Below are positions 44,256 to 53,368 of a DNA stretch of 64,000 nt, in pieces. The translations under genes and the position numbers were made by a program. Under the pieces are notes generated by a model. That model saw only the letters and a list, made by a program, of their open reading frames with translations, ran no database searches and had not been told where the DNA came from. The number at the start of each line of letters is the position of its first letter. Positions within the stretch are counted from its first letter, which is position 1. The DNA comes from Tepidibacillus fermentans (GTDB lineage: Bacteria > Bacillota > Bacilli > Tepidibacillales > Tepidibacillaceae), in assembly GCF_004342885.1 (NCBI RefSeq), contig NZ_SMAB01000009.1, forward strand, positions 1-64,000. The letters run 5' to 3'.

Positions 44256-44444
44256 TCATGAGTTTTGATCCAATATTAACGCTGCTTGATTTGCCTTTAA
44301 CTGTTGTACAGGGCATGCCCCTTTTAAAGAACATCCTGTACAGTTGTCGCAACTTTTCCCTGCTTTTAGGTTACGAAAGGATCGATACAATGTCCATCCA
44401 CTGTAACTGACCATTAAACCTAAAATGAGATAGGAAAGAATCAT
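44256..44444 (-). CDS. FeoB-associated Cys-rich membrane protein
   Basis: The 62-aa protein has one N-terminal membrane helix and a Cys-rich segment CDNCTGCSLKGAC, typical of small proteins encoded after feoB. It may bind iron or act as an Fe-S sensor for FeoB. It overlaps the preceding small gene by 4 bp. Confidence 0.8.
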   Translation of the reverse strand: MILSYLILGLMVSYSGWTLYRSFRNLKAGKSCDNCTGCSLKGACPVQQLKANQAALILDQNS

Positions 44445-44584
44445 GATCTCTCCTCTTCTCCCTTCTTCATTTCATTCGTTTGATGAAAGCAACATTCCCC
44501 TTTTAATCGTTTTCGCATCACTTTTATCAAGACAAAACCACTATAAATCACAATCACAGCCGCCAACAAATATGAGATCATCAT
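44441..44584 (-). CDS. Small membrane protein in the feo operon
   Basis: The 47-aa product has one membrane helix, then a basic segment and GECCFHQTNE, with a Cys pair next to His that could bind metal. I chose ATG 44584 (after GGGGG) over the upstream frame, which lies inside feoB. It is probably a second FeoB accessory protein. Confidence 0.6.
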   Translation of the reverse strand: MMISYLLAAVIVIYSGFVLIKVMRKRLKGECCFHQTNEMKKGEEERS

Positions 44585-44598
44585 GTCATCGCCCCCAT

Positions 44599-46596
44599 TT
44601 ATATTAGTAAATGTCCGATTTGATTGACAATGAAAGCCAACATCCAAGCGATCGTGAAACTATATCCGATTGAAAATAATGGCCATTTCCATGAACCCGT
44701 TTCTTTTTTCATCACCACTAACGTTGCCATACATGGTGTATATAAAAGAACGAATACCATAAAGGCATAAGCAGTAACTGGTGTAAAAATACTCTGAATC
44801 ACTCCAGATAAATCGCTGATGGTTCCCCCTGTTCCATAAACGATTGACATGGTGGATACAACAATTTCTTTCGCCATAAAACCGCTAATTAATGCAACAG
44901 CAGATTGCCATGTTCCAAATCCTAAAGGAGCAAAAATCGGTGCTAGAACCTTACCAAACAACGCTAAAAAACTATCACTCATATTTTCAACCATTCCTTG
45001 GAAGGAAAAGTTTGCTAATAACCATAAAACGACAGCCATGCTAAAAATCACAGTTCCAGCTTTTTTAATGAAGTTTTTTCCTTTATCCCAAGTATTTAAA
45101 AGCAAGCTTCTAACCATTGGAACACGGTAAGGTGGTAATTCAAGCACAAATAAACTTTCTTCTTGTTTCAATAAAAATCGTTTAAAAATGAGTCCTAATA
45201 AGATCGCTAAAATAATTCCCAACACATATAAAGAGAAAACAACGATGCTTTGATACTGTCTAAAGAAGATCGAAGTAAATAATGCATAAACGGCTAACCG
45301 AGCAGAGCAAGACATAAATGGACTTAATAAGATCGTAATTAATCGTTCCTTTTCTTGTTCCATTGTCCTTGCGGCCATAATTCCTGGAACATTACAACCA
45401 AAACCAATGATCATCGGAATGAAAGCTTTCCCATTTAAGCCGATTTTCGCCATCGCTTTATCCATCACAAAAGCAGCTCTCGCCATATAACCCGAGTCTT
45501 CTAAGAAAGAAATAATGAAAAATAGGACAAAGATTTGCGGGACGAAAACTAATACTCCACCAACACCTGCAATAATTCCATCTACGATGAAACGAATTAA
45601 CCACTCTTCCGCATGAATAGAGATGAGTAATTGTTTTACTGTATGGGAGAATGGCCCATTAATAAAACCATCCAATAGATCTTGTAGCGGTGTCCCGATC
45701 CAAGAAAACGTAGCCTGGAACGTTAAAAACATAAATAAGAAAAATAACGGAATGCCTAAATATTTATGGGTTACAACGGCATCAATTCTTTCTGTCCATG
45801 TAATCTGCTTATTCTCATCAATCGTCATCACATCTTGTAACATTTGGTTAATCCAAAGGAAACGCTTTTCCCGGATCACTTGGGCCACAGAAGTATTTAA
45901 TTTTGCAGCAAGATTTTCACGAATTGCTAAAATATGATCCCATACCTTTTTATCTTCAATATATCCTTCTACTACAGAGTTTTCTTCAAGGAGTTGTAAG
46001 GCAATCCAACGAAGATTGTGATATCGAAATTGTGGTAAGTCGTGTATCAACTGTTCAATGGTATGAATTCCCCATTCAATCTCTGCTCCATAATCCAATT
46101 GAAAATTAGGCGGATCCTCTGCTTGATCAAATGCTTGAATTAATTCATCATAACCTTTTCCTTTTCTTGCCATCATGGGGACAACTGGGATTCCTAATCG
46201 TTCTTCTAGTAATTTCACATCGATTTGAATCCCATATGTTTTGGCCACATCAATCATGTTTAATGACATGACCATAGGTTTGCCTAGCTCTAATAGTTGC
46301 AAAGTAAAATAAAGATTCCGTTCTAAATTAGAAGCATCCACAATATTAATTAATTTATCGATGTCTTCTTCCATCAAAAATTGACTCGCTACTTTTTCTT
46401 CAATGGAAAAGGGAGAAATACTATAAATACCAGGTAAATCAACGATTTGAATCGATTCGTCGTATTTTGCTACACCTACTTTTTTTTCAACGGTAACTCC
46501 TGGCCAATTCCCAACATGCTGTCTTGTTCCTGTTAATAAATTAAACAGAGATGTCTTCCCTGCATTCGGGTTACCAACTAATGCATAAACCGCCAT
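44599..46596 (-). CDS. feoB: Ferrous iron transporter FeoB
   Basis: The 665-aa protein has an N-terminal G domain (GNPNAGKTS at 8-16, DLPGIYS, NMID), a helical insert that may act as a GDI, and about ten membrane helices with the GATE motifs (GFGCNVPGI, YTPCMATL). It imports Fe2+ in anaerobic or reducing conditions. ATG 46596 follows GGGGGAGG, 15 bp after feoA. Confidence 0.95.
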   Translation of the reverse strand: MAVYALVGNPNAGKTSLFNLLTGTRQHVGNWPGVTVEKKVGVAKYDESIQIVDLPGIYSISPFSIEEKVASQFLMEEDIDKLINIVDASNLERNLYFTLQLLELGKPMVMSLNMIDVAKTYGIQIDVKLLEERLGIPVVPMMARKGKGYDELIQAFDQAEDPPNFQLDYGAEIEWGIHTIEQLIHDLPQFRYHNLRWIALQLLEENSVVEGYIEDKKVWDHILAIRENLAAKLNTSVAQVIREKRFLWINQMLQDVMTIDENKQITWTERIDAVVTHKYLGIPLFFLFMFLTFQATFSWIGTPLQDLLDGFINGPFSHTVKQLLISIHAEEWLIRFIVDGIIAGVGGVLVFVPQIFVLFFIISFLEDSGYMARAAFVMDKAMAKIGLNGKAFIPMIIGFGCNVPGIMAARTMEQEKERLITILLSPFMSCSARLAVYALFTSIFFRQYQSIVVFSLYVLGIILAILLGLIFKRFLLKQEESLFVLELPPYRVPMVRSLLLNTWDKGKNFIKKAGTVIFSMAVVLWLLANFSFQGMVENMSDSFLALFGKVLAPIFAPLGFGTWQSAVALISGFMAKEIVVSTMSIVYGTGGTISDLSGVIQSIFTPVTAYAFMVFVLLYTPCMATLVVMKKETGSWKWPLFSIGYSFTIAWMLAFIVNQIGHLLI

Positions 46597-46611
46597 GATA
46601 ACCTCCCCCTC

Positions 46612-46845
46612 CTATTTCACAAACTCAACGATAATCCCTTCTGCCTCTTGTTTACGAAAACTCATTTGGAATCCCCTTAATTTGACTGCTAGAGGATCAC
46701 CAAAAGGAGCAAATCTGGTAATTTCTAATGTAGTTCCAGGTAATAATCCCATGTCCATCAATCGTTTTTGTTTGCGTTCACTCATTCTCAAAGATTTGAC
46801 ACGAACTTTTTCTCCAACTCGACATTGAGCAAGAGTAACCTTCAT
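46612..46845 (-). CDS. feoA: FeoA family protein
   Basis: The 77-aa SH3-like protein shows the FeoA pattern: MGLLPGTTLEITRFAPFGDPLAVKLRG. It partners FeoB. The start is ATG 46845 with AAGGG 8 nt upstream; an in-frame GTG at 46854 overlaps the site. Confidence 0.9.
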   Translation of the reverse strand: MKVTLAQCRVGEKVRVKSLRMSERKQKRLMDMGLLPGTTLEITRFAPFGDPLAVKLRGFQMSFRKQEAEGIIVEFVK

Positions 46846-46868
46846 ACCGATCACCCTTTATTTAATAT

Positions 46869-46917
46869 TGAGAATCATTCTCATTAATATTATATAAAAA
46901 GGTTCCTAGAATGTACA
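46869..46917 (-). promoter_or_regulatory. Fur-controlled proximal promoter of feoAB
   Basis: TGAGAATCATTCTCA (46869-46883) is a perfect 7-1-7 inverted repeat of the Fur type. Upstream on the minus strand TATAAT (46889-46894) and TGTACA (46912-46917) are 17 nt apart, placing the Fur box on the start point. Confidence 0.75.
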
Positions 46918-46937
46918 CTAGGACATTATGACGAAAA

Positions 46938-46959
46938 TGTGAACATTTTGTGAACATTT
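46938..46959. repeat. Tandem 11-bp repeat, ResD-like site
   Basis: TGTGAACATTT occurs twice in a row. TTTGTGAA resembles the Bacillus ResD recognition sequence. It lies between the distal and proximal feo promoters. Confidence 0.35.
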
Positions 46960-46992
46960 TAGTTATTATCTTTCTATTATCACTATGTTTAT

Positions 46993-47035
46993 ATTATAAT
47001 TCTTTTTTTATCATTTTACTGTGATATTTATCACA
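46993..47035 (-). promoter_or_regulatory. Fnr/Crp-type distal promoter of feoAB
   Basis: TGTGATATTTATCACA (47020-47035) matches TGTGA-N6-TCACA perfectly. On the minus strand TATAAT lies at 46993-46998, which puts the box at -41.5, the classical class II activation position. Confidence 0.65.
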
Positions 47036-47138
47036 GTGAATATAGTTTACAAGGTAAACTTTATTCAGAGGTTAGATGTGGGAGGTTAGACTTGATGAAT
47101 TGACGAGGTGGCAAATTCTATTGTGCAGTGCCGCTATA

Positions 47139-47164
47139 CAAAAAAGTGGAGGTGAAACACCTCC
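47139..47164 (-). terminator. Terminator of the alcohol dehydrogenase gene
   Basis: GGAGGTG-TTT-CACCTCC on the minus strand, followed by a T-rich run. Confidence 0.75.
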
Positions 47165-47195
47165 ATCCTATACTTATTTTCTTTCATTATATGAA

Positions 47196-48347
47196 TTACA
47201 TTGCATTTTTAAAGATTTGTACGATTTCCTCTAAGGTTGCTTTTCTTGGGTTGGTAAGGTGTGTAGCATCCTTTTGCGCATTGGCTGCCATAATCTCGAA
47301 ATCTTCTTCTTTTACACCTAATTCTGCTAACCCTGATGGAATTCCAATCGATGCAGATAGTTTCTTAATTGCTTCAATCGCCTTTTGAGCTGCTTCATTG
47401 ACAGAAAGTCCATCGATATTTTCGCCCATTGCCACGGCTATATCGCGGAAACGTTCAGGGGCTGCAATGAGGTTAAATTGCTCGACATGAGGGAGTAAAA
47501 TCGCATTACATACACCATGAGGTAGATTATAAAATCCACCTAATTGATGAGCCATCGCATGAACATAGCCTAAGCTTGCATTATTAAATGCCATCCCTGC
47601 TAAGAATTGAGCATATGCCATTTTTTCACGGGCTTCCATATTGGAACCATTCGCAACTGCTTTTGGAAGATATTCTGAAATGAGTTCAATCGCCATTAAC
47701 GCTGCAGAATCTGTTAATGGGTTCGCATCTGTAGATACATATGCCTCAATTGCATGAGTTAACGCATCCATTCCTGTTGCAGCTGTTAGTGATGGTGGCA
47801 TTCCTACCATTAATTCCGGATCATTAATTGATACAGCAGGAGTAACTCTCCAATCCACAATCGCCATTTTTACTTTACGGCTTGTGTCAGTGATAATACA
47901 GAAACGTGTCATTTCAGATGCAGTACCAGCGGTCGTGTTCACTGCTACAAATGGTACAAATGGATTACTAGATTTATCTATTCCCTCATAATCGTGAATT
48001 CTTCCTCCATTTGCTGCGACAAGCCCAATGCCTTTCGCACAATCATGTGATGATCCACCACCTAATGATACAAGCGAGTCACATCCATTTTCTTGCCATA
48101 CTTTAAGGCCATCTTCTACATTACGGTCGGTTGGATTAGGTTCTGCGCCATCAAAGATCACAGCTTCTAATCCTGCTTCTTCAATCAATCCTTTTACTTG
48201 ATCAGCCATTCCGACTTTTGCTAAAAAAGCATCCGTAACGATTAAAACCTTTTTCCCCCCTAAGGTTTTAATCCGCTCCCCAACTTCTTTTACACTTCCT
48301 GCTCCAAATAAATTAACTGTTGGAATAAAATAACCGCTTACTCTCAT
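47196..48347 (-). CDS. Iron-containing alcohol dehydrogenase
   Basis: The 383-aa enzyme fits the type III (Fe-dependent) alcohol dehydrogenases: [11 protein letters not shown] binds NAD and the metal site lies in [19 protein letters not shown]. It interconverts alcohols and aldehydes. ATG 48347 follows GGAGAG. It is transcribed alone. Confidence 0.92.
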   Translation of the reverse strand: MRVSGYFIPTVNLFGAGSVKEVGERIKTLGGKKVLIVTDAFLAKVGMADQVKGLIEEAGLEAVIFDGAEPNPTDRNVEDGLKVWQENGCDSLVSLGGGSSHDCAKGIGLVAANGGRIHDYEGIDKSSNPFVPFVAVNTTAGTASEMTRFCIITDTSRKVKMAIVDWRVTPAVSINDPELMVGMPPSLTAATGMDALTHAIEAYVSTDANPLTDSAALMAIELISEYLPKAVANGSNMEAREKMAYAQFLAGMAFNNASLGYVHAMAHQLGGFYNLPHGVCNAILLPHVEQFNLIAAPERFRDIAVAMGENIDGLSVNEAAQKAIEAIKKLSASIGIPSGLAELGVKEEDFEIMAANAQKDATHLTNPRKATLEEIVQIFKNAM

Positions 48348-48557
48348 TTTTCAGCACTCTCCATTTTTATATTTTGGTTCTTAAAAAGGAACCACTACTA
48401 ATAAAAAATTGTAAATAACTTGTAAAAATATTGAATTACCTTTTATTTATTATAATCCTCCATACAAGAAAGTATAAGTAACATTTCCATAAATTCATCA
48501 TTTAGACAAATGTGTTATAAAAGTATGAAAATTTTTATACAAATTCTTAAATAAAAA

Positions 48558-48577
48558 TAGGTTTGTATATTCCAACG
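48558..48577. repeat. Second copy of a 20-bp dispersed repeat
   Basis: These 20 bases are identical to 2442-2461. Here the sequence continues into an AACGG/CCGTT hairpin instead of the TATATTCCA palindrome. The remaining 48348-48617 gap shows no gene. Confidence 0.4.
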
Positions 48578-48617
48578 GCTCCGTTGTCCGTGTATTTCTT
48601 ACTGGAGTAGGTTTCGT

Positions 48618-50000
48618 TCATAATGGAAGTTGAATAAGAAATGTAGTCCCTTCCCCTTTTTTGCTCTCAACATTTATTCTACCACCATGAGCTTCAACAA
48701 ATCCTTTGGCAATGGATAGTCCTAATCCAGTTCCCCCTTGATCTCGCGACCTTGAAGAATCGGTTCGATAAAAGCGTTCAAAGATATAAGGGAGATATTC
48801 TTCATCAATTCCTGGACCAGAATCCTTCAGTGAAATCATCACTCGCTGAGGTTGTTCTTCTTTCTTTATCTCAATAGTCACTTTTCCATGATTGGGGGTG
48901 TGGCGCAACGCATTCCCTAATAAATTGACAATGACCTGTGTGAAGCGATCAGGATCAACTTCGATCATTATCTCTTCATCCCCGATTAATTGTAATTGGA
49001 TCTCTTTCTCCTCAGCTAACCATTCAAAATGGAACATAATCTTTTGAATCATTTGCTTGATATTGACCCTCTTTTTATTTAAAACTAATTGGCCTGCCTC
49101 TGCTAAACTTAACTGTTGCAAATCATTCACGAGTCGTGTCAAACGCAAAACTTCATCATTCAGTTGCAAAATCACTTCTGGCGTCGGTTGAATGGCCCCT
49201 TCCTGAATAGATTCAAGTTGACCTCTAAGGATGGATAAAGGAGTTCGAAGTTCATGAGCGACATCAGCAACAAGTTGCTTTCGCACCTCTTCATTGTGTT
49301 CCAATTTTGCCGACATTTCATTAAATGCTTTCGATAATTGATGAAACTCATCCTTGGTATTCACCGTTACCCGATAGGAAGTATCACCTTTTGCTAAATG
49401 ACGAATCCCAATCATTAAACTTTCTAATGGCTTTGTTAATTTGTTTGCAAAGACAATGCCAAATAACACAGCGACCACAACTGCAATCGCAGTTCCAAAT
49501 AAAAGGGAATTATTCATCGAATTTAAAAATTGTTGTTCCAAGCTTAAAATTCCGATACTCTTATCCCTTTCAATGATCAGTTCACCGATTTTCTGCCCAT
49601 TTAGGAGTAAATCTTCATGAATACCCGATATCTCTTTACTGTTATGCCCAATCCATTCTTCGTCCGAATCGCCAATGACTTTTCCGTTTTTATCTGCAAC
49701 AATTAATTGAAGTTCAGCCATTCGCGGGATCGTCTGATTATTTTTCCACATTGGTCCTTTACGATTTTGAACTAAATTTTTATTATTGACTAAAACTTGT
49801 TGTATATCATCCCATTTGCCGTAAAATTGGTAATATTCCGTTAATATCTCTTTCCATGTCTCAATTCTTTCACTTTCATTTTGTCTGACATAATTTTCGA
49901 AAACATTTTGAATCCGGTTTTGAAAAAAAATAGATTGCAATAAAGCCATAATCACAACGATGCTGCTAAAAGCGATAATCAGCTTAGTTTGAAGTTTCAT
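48618..50000 (-). CDS. Sensor histidine kinase, OmpR-partner type
   Basis: The 460-aa kinase has a membrane helix at 6-25, an extracellular region (about 28-165), a second helix (166-186), HAMP (187-240), HisKA with phospho-His249 (DVAHELRTPL) and an HATPase domain ending in GGTGLGLSIAKGFVEAHGG. The gene overlaps the regulator by 4 bp. ATG 50000 follows TTTGGAGGAG. The adjacent DUF2680-like secreted protein may be a target. Confidence 0.92.
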   Translation of the reverse strand: MKLQTKLIIAFSSIVVIMALLQSIFFQNRIQNVFENYVRQNESERIETWKEILTEYYQFYGKWDDIQQVLVNNKNLVQNRKGPMWKNNQTIPRMAELQLIVADKNGKVIGDSDEEWIGHNSKEISGIHEDLLLNGQKIGELIIERDKSIGILSLEQQFLNSMNNSLLFGTAIAVVVAVLFGIVFANKLTKPLESLMIGIRHLAKGDTSYRVTVNTKDEFHQLSKAFNEMSAKLEHNEEVRKQLVADVAHELRTPLSILRGQLESIQEGAIQPTPEVILQLNDEVLRLTRLVNDLQQLSLAEAGQLVLNKKRVNIKQMIQKIMFHFEWLAEEKEIQLQLIGDEEIMIEVDPDRFTQVIVNLLGNALRHTPNHGKVTIEIKKEEQPQRVMISLKDSGPGIDEEYLPYIFERFYRTDSSRSRDQGGTGLGLSIAKGFVEAHGGRINVESKKGEGTTFLIQLPL

Positions 50001-50692
50001 ACTTCTCCTCCAAAACGGTAGCCAATTCCATATACAGTATGAATGTATTTTGGATTCGCTGGATCTTCCTCAACTTTTTTTCTCAGATTGCTGACATGAG
50101 TGTCAATAGAGCGTTCGTAATTGGCATAGGCTTCACCCATTGCAATATTCATTAACTGTAGACGACTGAATACCCTTCCTGGCTTTTGCGCTAAGGCAAC
50201 CAATATTTTAAATTCAGTAGGCGTTAATCCTACTTTTCTCCCTGAAACATAAACTTCATATTTAGAAAGGTTTATTGAAATATCCCCTCTTATAATCATT
50301 TCTTCATCAAGTGTTTCACCATCTGAACTAGTACGTCTTAATACCGCCTTCATTCTAGCTAATAATTCTCGTAAACTAAAAGGTTTGGTAATATAATCAT
50401 CTGCACCCATTTCAAGTCCTAGTAGTTTGTCTACCTCATCTGATTTTGCCGTTAATAAAATGACAGGTATTTTTTTGTTCATTTGTCGAACTTCACGCAA
50501 AGTTTGATAACCATCTATACCTGGCATCATAATATCAAGCAAAATTAGATCAATTTCATTTTGTTTTATTTGATCAATTACTTCATAGCCATTACTTGCC
50601 TCGATTGTTACGTATCCCTCATTGATTAAATAAGAACTGACCATATCCCGGATTTTCGATTCATCATCAACCACTAAAATCTTTTTTTTCAT
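49997..50692 (-). CDS. OmpR/PhoB-family response regulator
   Basis: The 231-aa regulator has a receiver domain (Asp53 in LLDIMMPG, Lys in ITKPF) and a winged-helix domain (about 130-228, SIDTHVSNLRKKVEEDP). The start is ATG 50692, 7 nt after GGGGGAG. It is paired with the kinase above. Confidence 0.92.
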   Translation of the reverse strand: MKKKILVVDDESKIRDMVSSYLINEGYVTIEASNGYEVIDQIKQNEIDLILLDIMMPGIDGYQTLREVRQMNKKIPVILLTAKSDEVDKLLGLEMGADDYITKPFSLRELLARMKAVLRRTSSDGETLDEEMIIRGDISINLSKYEVYVSGRKVGLTPTEFKILVALAQKPGRVFSRLQLMNIAMGEAYANYERSIDTHVSNLRKKVEEDPANPKYIHTVYGIGYRFGGEV

Positions 50693-50810
50693 GCCCATAC
50701 TCCCCCTAAATATATTACATTCATTATATCAAATAACTGGGAAATTTTAGAATAAAAATTGTTTTATAGACTTTGTTTAGAAATTAGAGATCAGTTCTTC
50801 ATACTAGAAC

Positions 50811-50836
50811 AAAAGACCCTGAAGGGAACTTCAGGG
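50811..50836 (-). terminator. Terminator after the DUF2680-like gene
   Basis: CCCTGAAG and CTTCAGGG form a stem, followed by TCTTTTG on the minus strand. Confidence 0.6.
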
Positions 50837-50850
50837 CCTCACTCAAATTA

Positions 50851-51399
50851 TTAATTATTATTGTTGGAAGACCAACGAGGACCTCCACCAAATCCTTTAC
50901 CATACCCTTGACCATAGGATCCACCCATTCTACCTCTACCTATTCCTTGATTTTTAATGGCTGCTTGGGTATTGGTCTCCATTCGCTCTAATATAAATTG
51001 TTTTTGTTCTTCTGTAATCTTCTTATCTTTCACTAATTGATCTAATTGAGCCTTTTTATTTTCAATTAACATTTTAGCAATTTCATCCGAACTTTTACCT
51101 TTTTCTTTGGCAATTTGTTCTAATGATTTACCTGCTAATCGTTGGTTATAAAGCTCTTCATCAGAAATTCCTAAATATTTGGCAATTTCATCATGCATGA
51201 CACCTGCAAAATATTGCCCCATTCTTAATCCCATTCCACCCCAACCAGAATTCGTCGTGTTTTGTTGTTGAATTTGTACAGGTGGTTTTGGTGGAACAAG
51301 ATCGGTAGTATTTGCTGAACTAATGGCTGGCCCAATCATTGCACCAATTCCCATTGCTCCAGCAATCGCTCCTGCAAACATGAAGTGTTTTAATTTCAT
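50851..51399 (-). CDS. Secreted DUF2680-like protein
   Basis: The 182-aa precursor has a signal peptide (MKLKHFMFAGAIAGAMGIGA), a Pro/Gln/Asn linker, a helical DUF2680-like core (YLGISDEELYNQRLAGKSL, ITEEQKQFILERME) and a Gly/Arg/Asn-rich tail. The start is ATG 51399 after AAAGGGG. Function unknown; an envelope role is likely from the signal and the neighbouring two-component genes. Confidence 0.75.
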   Translation of the reverse strand: MKLKHFMFAGAIAGAMGIGAMIGPAISSANTTDLVPPKPPVQIQQQNTTNSGWGGMGLRMGQYFAGVMHDEIAKYLGISDEELYNQRLAGKSLEQIAKEKGKSSDEIAKMLIENKKAQLDQLVKDKKITEEQKQFILERMETNTQAAIKNQGIGRGRMGGSYGQGYGKGFGGGPRWSSNNNN

Positions 51400-51521
51400 C
51401 TGAATAACCCCTTTCAAAAATAATTGATTTTGCTTACAGCATTATCATAACCAAAGGGTTTTCAGAACTTATCTTGCAAATTTAAAGAAAATGTTAAGAT
51501 TCATATTTTTGATGTATCTTT

Positions 51522-52295
51522 TTAAGCCATTCCTAGAATGTGATACCCACTGTCGACATGAATCACTTCACCAGTGATACCACGAGATAAATGACTCATT
51601 AAAAATAGAGCCGTATCTCCCACTTCCGAAGCATCGGTCGCCCGACGAAGAGGGGCCTTTTCTTGAATTTCATGGAGAATTGTATTGAAATCAGATACTC
51701 CTTTTGCCGCCAATGTCCGAATCGGACCAGCAGAGATGGCATTTACACGTATACCATTTGGTCCAAGATCATTAGCTAAATACTTGACACTAGATTCTAA
51801 TGCGGCTTTTGCTACTCCCATCACATTATAGTTCTTAACAACTCTTTCTCCTCCAAGATAGGTCATCGTCACAATGCTTCCCCCTTCTGTCATTAAAGGT
51901 TCAGCTTCACGAGCTACGGCTACTAAGGAATAGACACTAATATTTTGAGCCATTAAATAACCATCTCTTGATGTATTCGCATATTTACCTGTTAATTCTT
52001 CTACTTTCGCATGAGCAATACTATGTACGACACCATGAAGTGTACCCACTTCTTCTTTTAAACGTTGAAATAAGTCTTTGATTTCCTCATCTTTTGTTAC
52101 ATCACAGGAATACATCAGTACTTCTCCCATATCTGCAGTTAATTCCTTTAAGTTTTTCCCGAATTTTTCTCCCTGATAGGTAAAAATCAAGCGAGCTCCT
52201 GCTTTATATAGAGACTCGGCAATTGCCCAAGCAATACTTCTTTTATTTGCCACACCCATAATTAGAATATTTTTTCCTTTTAAAAGGCTTTCCAC
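51522..52295 (-). CDS. fabI: Enoyl-[acyl-carrier-protein] reductase FabI
   Basis: The 257-aa enzyme completes fatty-acid elongation with NADH/NADPH. It has the atypical SDR motifs of FabI: GVANKRSIAWAIA at the N-terminus, Tyr146 and the Tyr156-x6-Lys163 pair in YNVMGVAK. The start is GTG 52295 with AAGGAG 9 nt upstream. Confidence 0.94.
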   Translation of the reverse strand: MESLLKGKNILIMGVANKRSIAWAIAESLYKAGARLIFTYQGEKFGKNLKELTADMGEVLMYSCDVTKDEEIKDLFQRLKEEVGTLHGVVHSIAHAKVEELTGKYANTSRDGYLMAQNISVYSLVAVAREAEPLMTEGGSIVTMTYLGGERVVKNYNVMGVAKAALESSVKYLANDLGPNGIRVNAISAGPIRTLAAKGVSDFNTILHEIQEKAPLRRATDASEVGDTALFLMSHLSRGITGEVIHVDSGYHILGMA

Positions 52296-52406
52296 GTCTA
52301 AAATCTCCTTCCTTATCCTATTTTTAGCACCTACTACTAATAGATACTATTAATTCTAAACCAAGAATCCCAAAATTTCAATGAAGGTATTCTTCTTTAT
52401 CTAAAA

Positions 52407-52556
52407 TCACCCTTTTTCCCCATCATTGCGTAAATATTCAATTATATATTTATCAATTTTTTGGCTTATTTTCAGGATAATTTCTTTGTTCATGTTCATA
52501 TTTGCCGCATTATTAAGAATATTCCTTGCTATTTCTATTTTATCTTCTTTGTCCAC
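52407..52556 (-). CDS. Spo0E-family aspartyl-phosphate phosphatase
   Basis: This 49-aa gene starts at GTG 52556, 8 nt after AAGGAG. The pattern KIEIARNILNNAAN-MNMNKEIILKISQKIDKYIIEYL fits the two-helix Spo0E family, whose SQxLD motif (here SQKID) removes phosphate from Spo0A. It is divergent from the XRE regulator at 52697 and may be controlled by it. Confidence 0.75.
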   Translation of the reverse strand: MDKEDKIEIARNILNNAANMNMNKEIILKISQKIDKYIIEYLRNDGEKG

Positions 52557-52696
52557 TCCGTTCACTCCTTGTAAAAATTACCACTCAGATAATTTTACAT
52601 TAAACATTAGCCTATTGCAAATACTTAATATATGCAAACAGCAAATTCTGATACGACTTAAAGTTGGCTAAAGTTAGAAGCAGGGAGTGAACGAAA

Positions 52697-53086
52697 GTGG
52701 AAAAAAATGTAGAAATAGATAACAAAGCCATCGGGCAGAGAATACGGGTAGAAAGGGAAAAGCTTGGACTTTCACGGGGAGAGTTTGCAGAAATCATAGA
52801 ACTTTCGGACTACTACGTGGGGCAACTGGAACGTGGGGAGCGGCAGATGAGCCTCCCCGTTTTGGTTAAAATCGCCAGTTGTCTACATGTGTCTTTAGAT
52901 TACCTTATTTGGGGAAAAAATACCTATGATGCTTATTATATCCGTGATGCATATAATATGTATGACGCCTTCGATAGTAACAAAGACGCAGAGCTAAATG
53001 AATTGATTAACAAGTGCTCGCCGAAAGAATTAGAGTTAGTCAAAAAACTTATCAAAACGGTCCTTCCTTATGTGGGCAAAAACTAA
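52697..53086 (+). CDS. XRE-family helix-turn-helix regulator
   Basis: The 129-aa protein has an N-terminal Cro/C1-type helix-turn-helix (IGQRIRVEREKLGLSRGEFAE, YYVGQLERGERQMSL), then a Tyr/Asp-rich linker and a helical C-terminus. The start is GTG 52697 after GGGAG. The intergenic gap to spo0E holds AAAGTT direct repeats that could be its operator. Confidence 0.85.
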   Translation: MEKNVEIDNKAIGQRIRVEREKLGLSRGEFAEIIELSDYYVGQLERGERQMSLPVLVKIASCLHVSLDYLIWGKNTYDAYYIRDAYNMYDAFDSNKDAELNELINKCSPKELELVKKLIKTVLPYVGKN

Positions 53087-53152
53087 AACGACGAAGACTT
53101 ACCCATTTTTATTTAACTCTACCCATAAAAAAGGAGTGATTAATTATCGTCC

Positions 53153-53296
53153 TACTTTCCGACGATATTAGGAGCAGATCCGTGAAGTGGTTCAAACATC
53201 GAAGGATATTTTCCATTCAAATTAATATTGGCTGCTGGTGCTACTTCAATGCTCCCATGATCGCTGCACCGATATCTGTGAGAATCACATCAAAAA
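53153..53296 (-). pseudogene. Remnant of an isopropylmalate/isocitrate-type dehydrogenase
   Basis: In two frames on the minus strand the sequence encodes FDVILTDIGAAIMGA and EVAPAANINLNGKYPSMFEP-LHGSAPNIVG, the C-terminal signature of the decarboxylating dehydrogenase family (LeuB/tartrate dehydrogenase-like). A frameshift and an internal deletion separate the parts, and everything else is gone. The remainder of 53087-53368 holds only a terminator. Confidence 0.75.
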
Positions 53297-53298
53297 GA

Positions 53299-53338
53299 TA
53301 AAAAAAAAGGATCCCAGTAATCACTAGGCTTCCTTTCA
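53299..53338 (-). terminator. Terminator of the azoreductase gene
   Basis: An imperfect stem (AAGGA, CC and AGT blocks paired with ACT, GG and TCCTT) is followed by about nine T on the minus strand. Confidence 0.65.
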
Positions 53339-53368
53339 TCGTTTAATTATCTATTCAAATTCATACAC

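Noticed and set aside
52426-52671. 81-aa plus-strand frame
   Set aside because: It is antisense to the spo0E-like gene, which has a better ribosome site and a family match.
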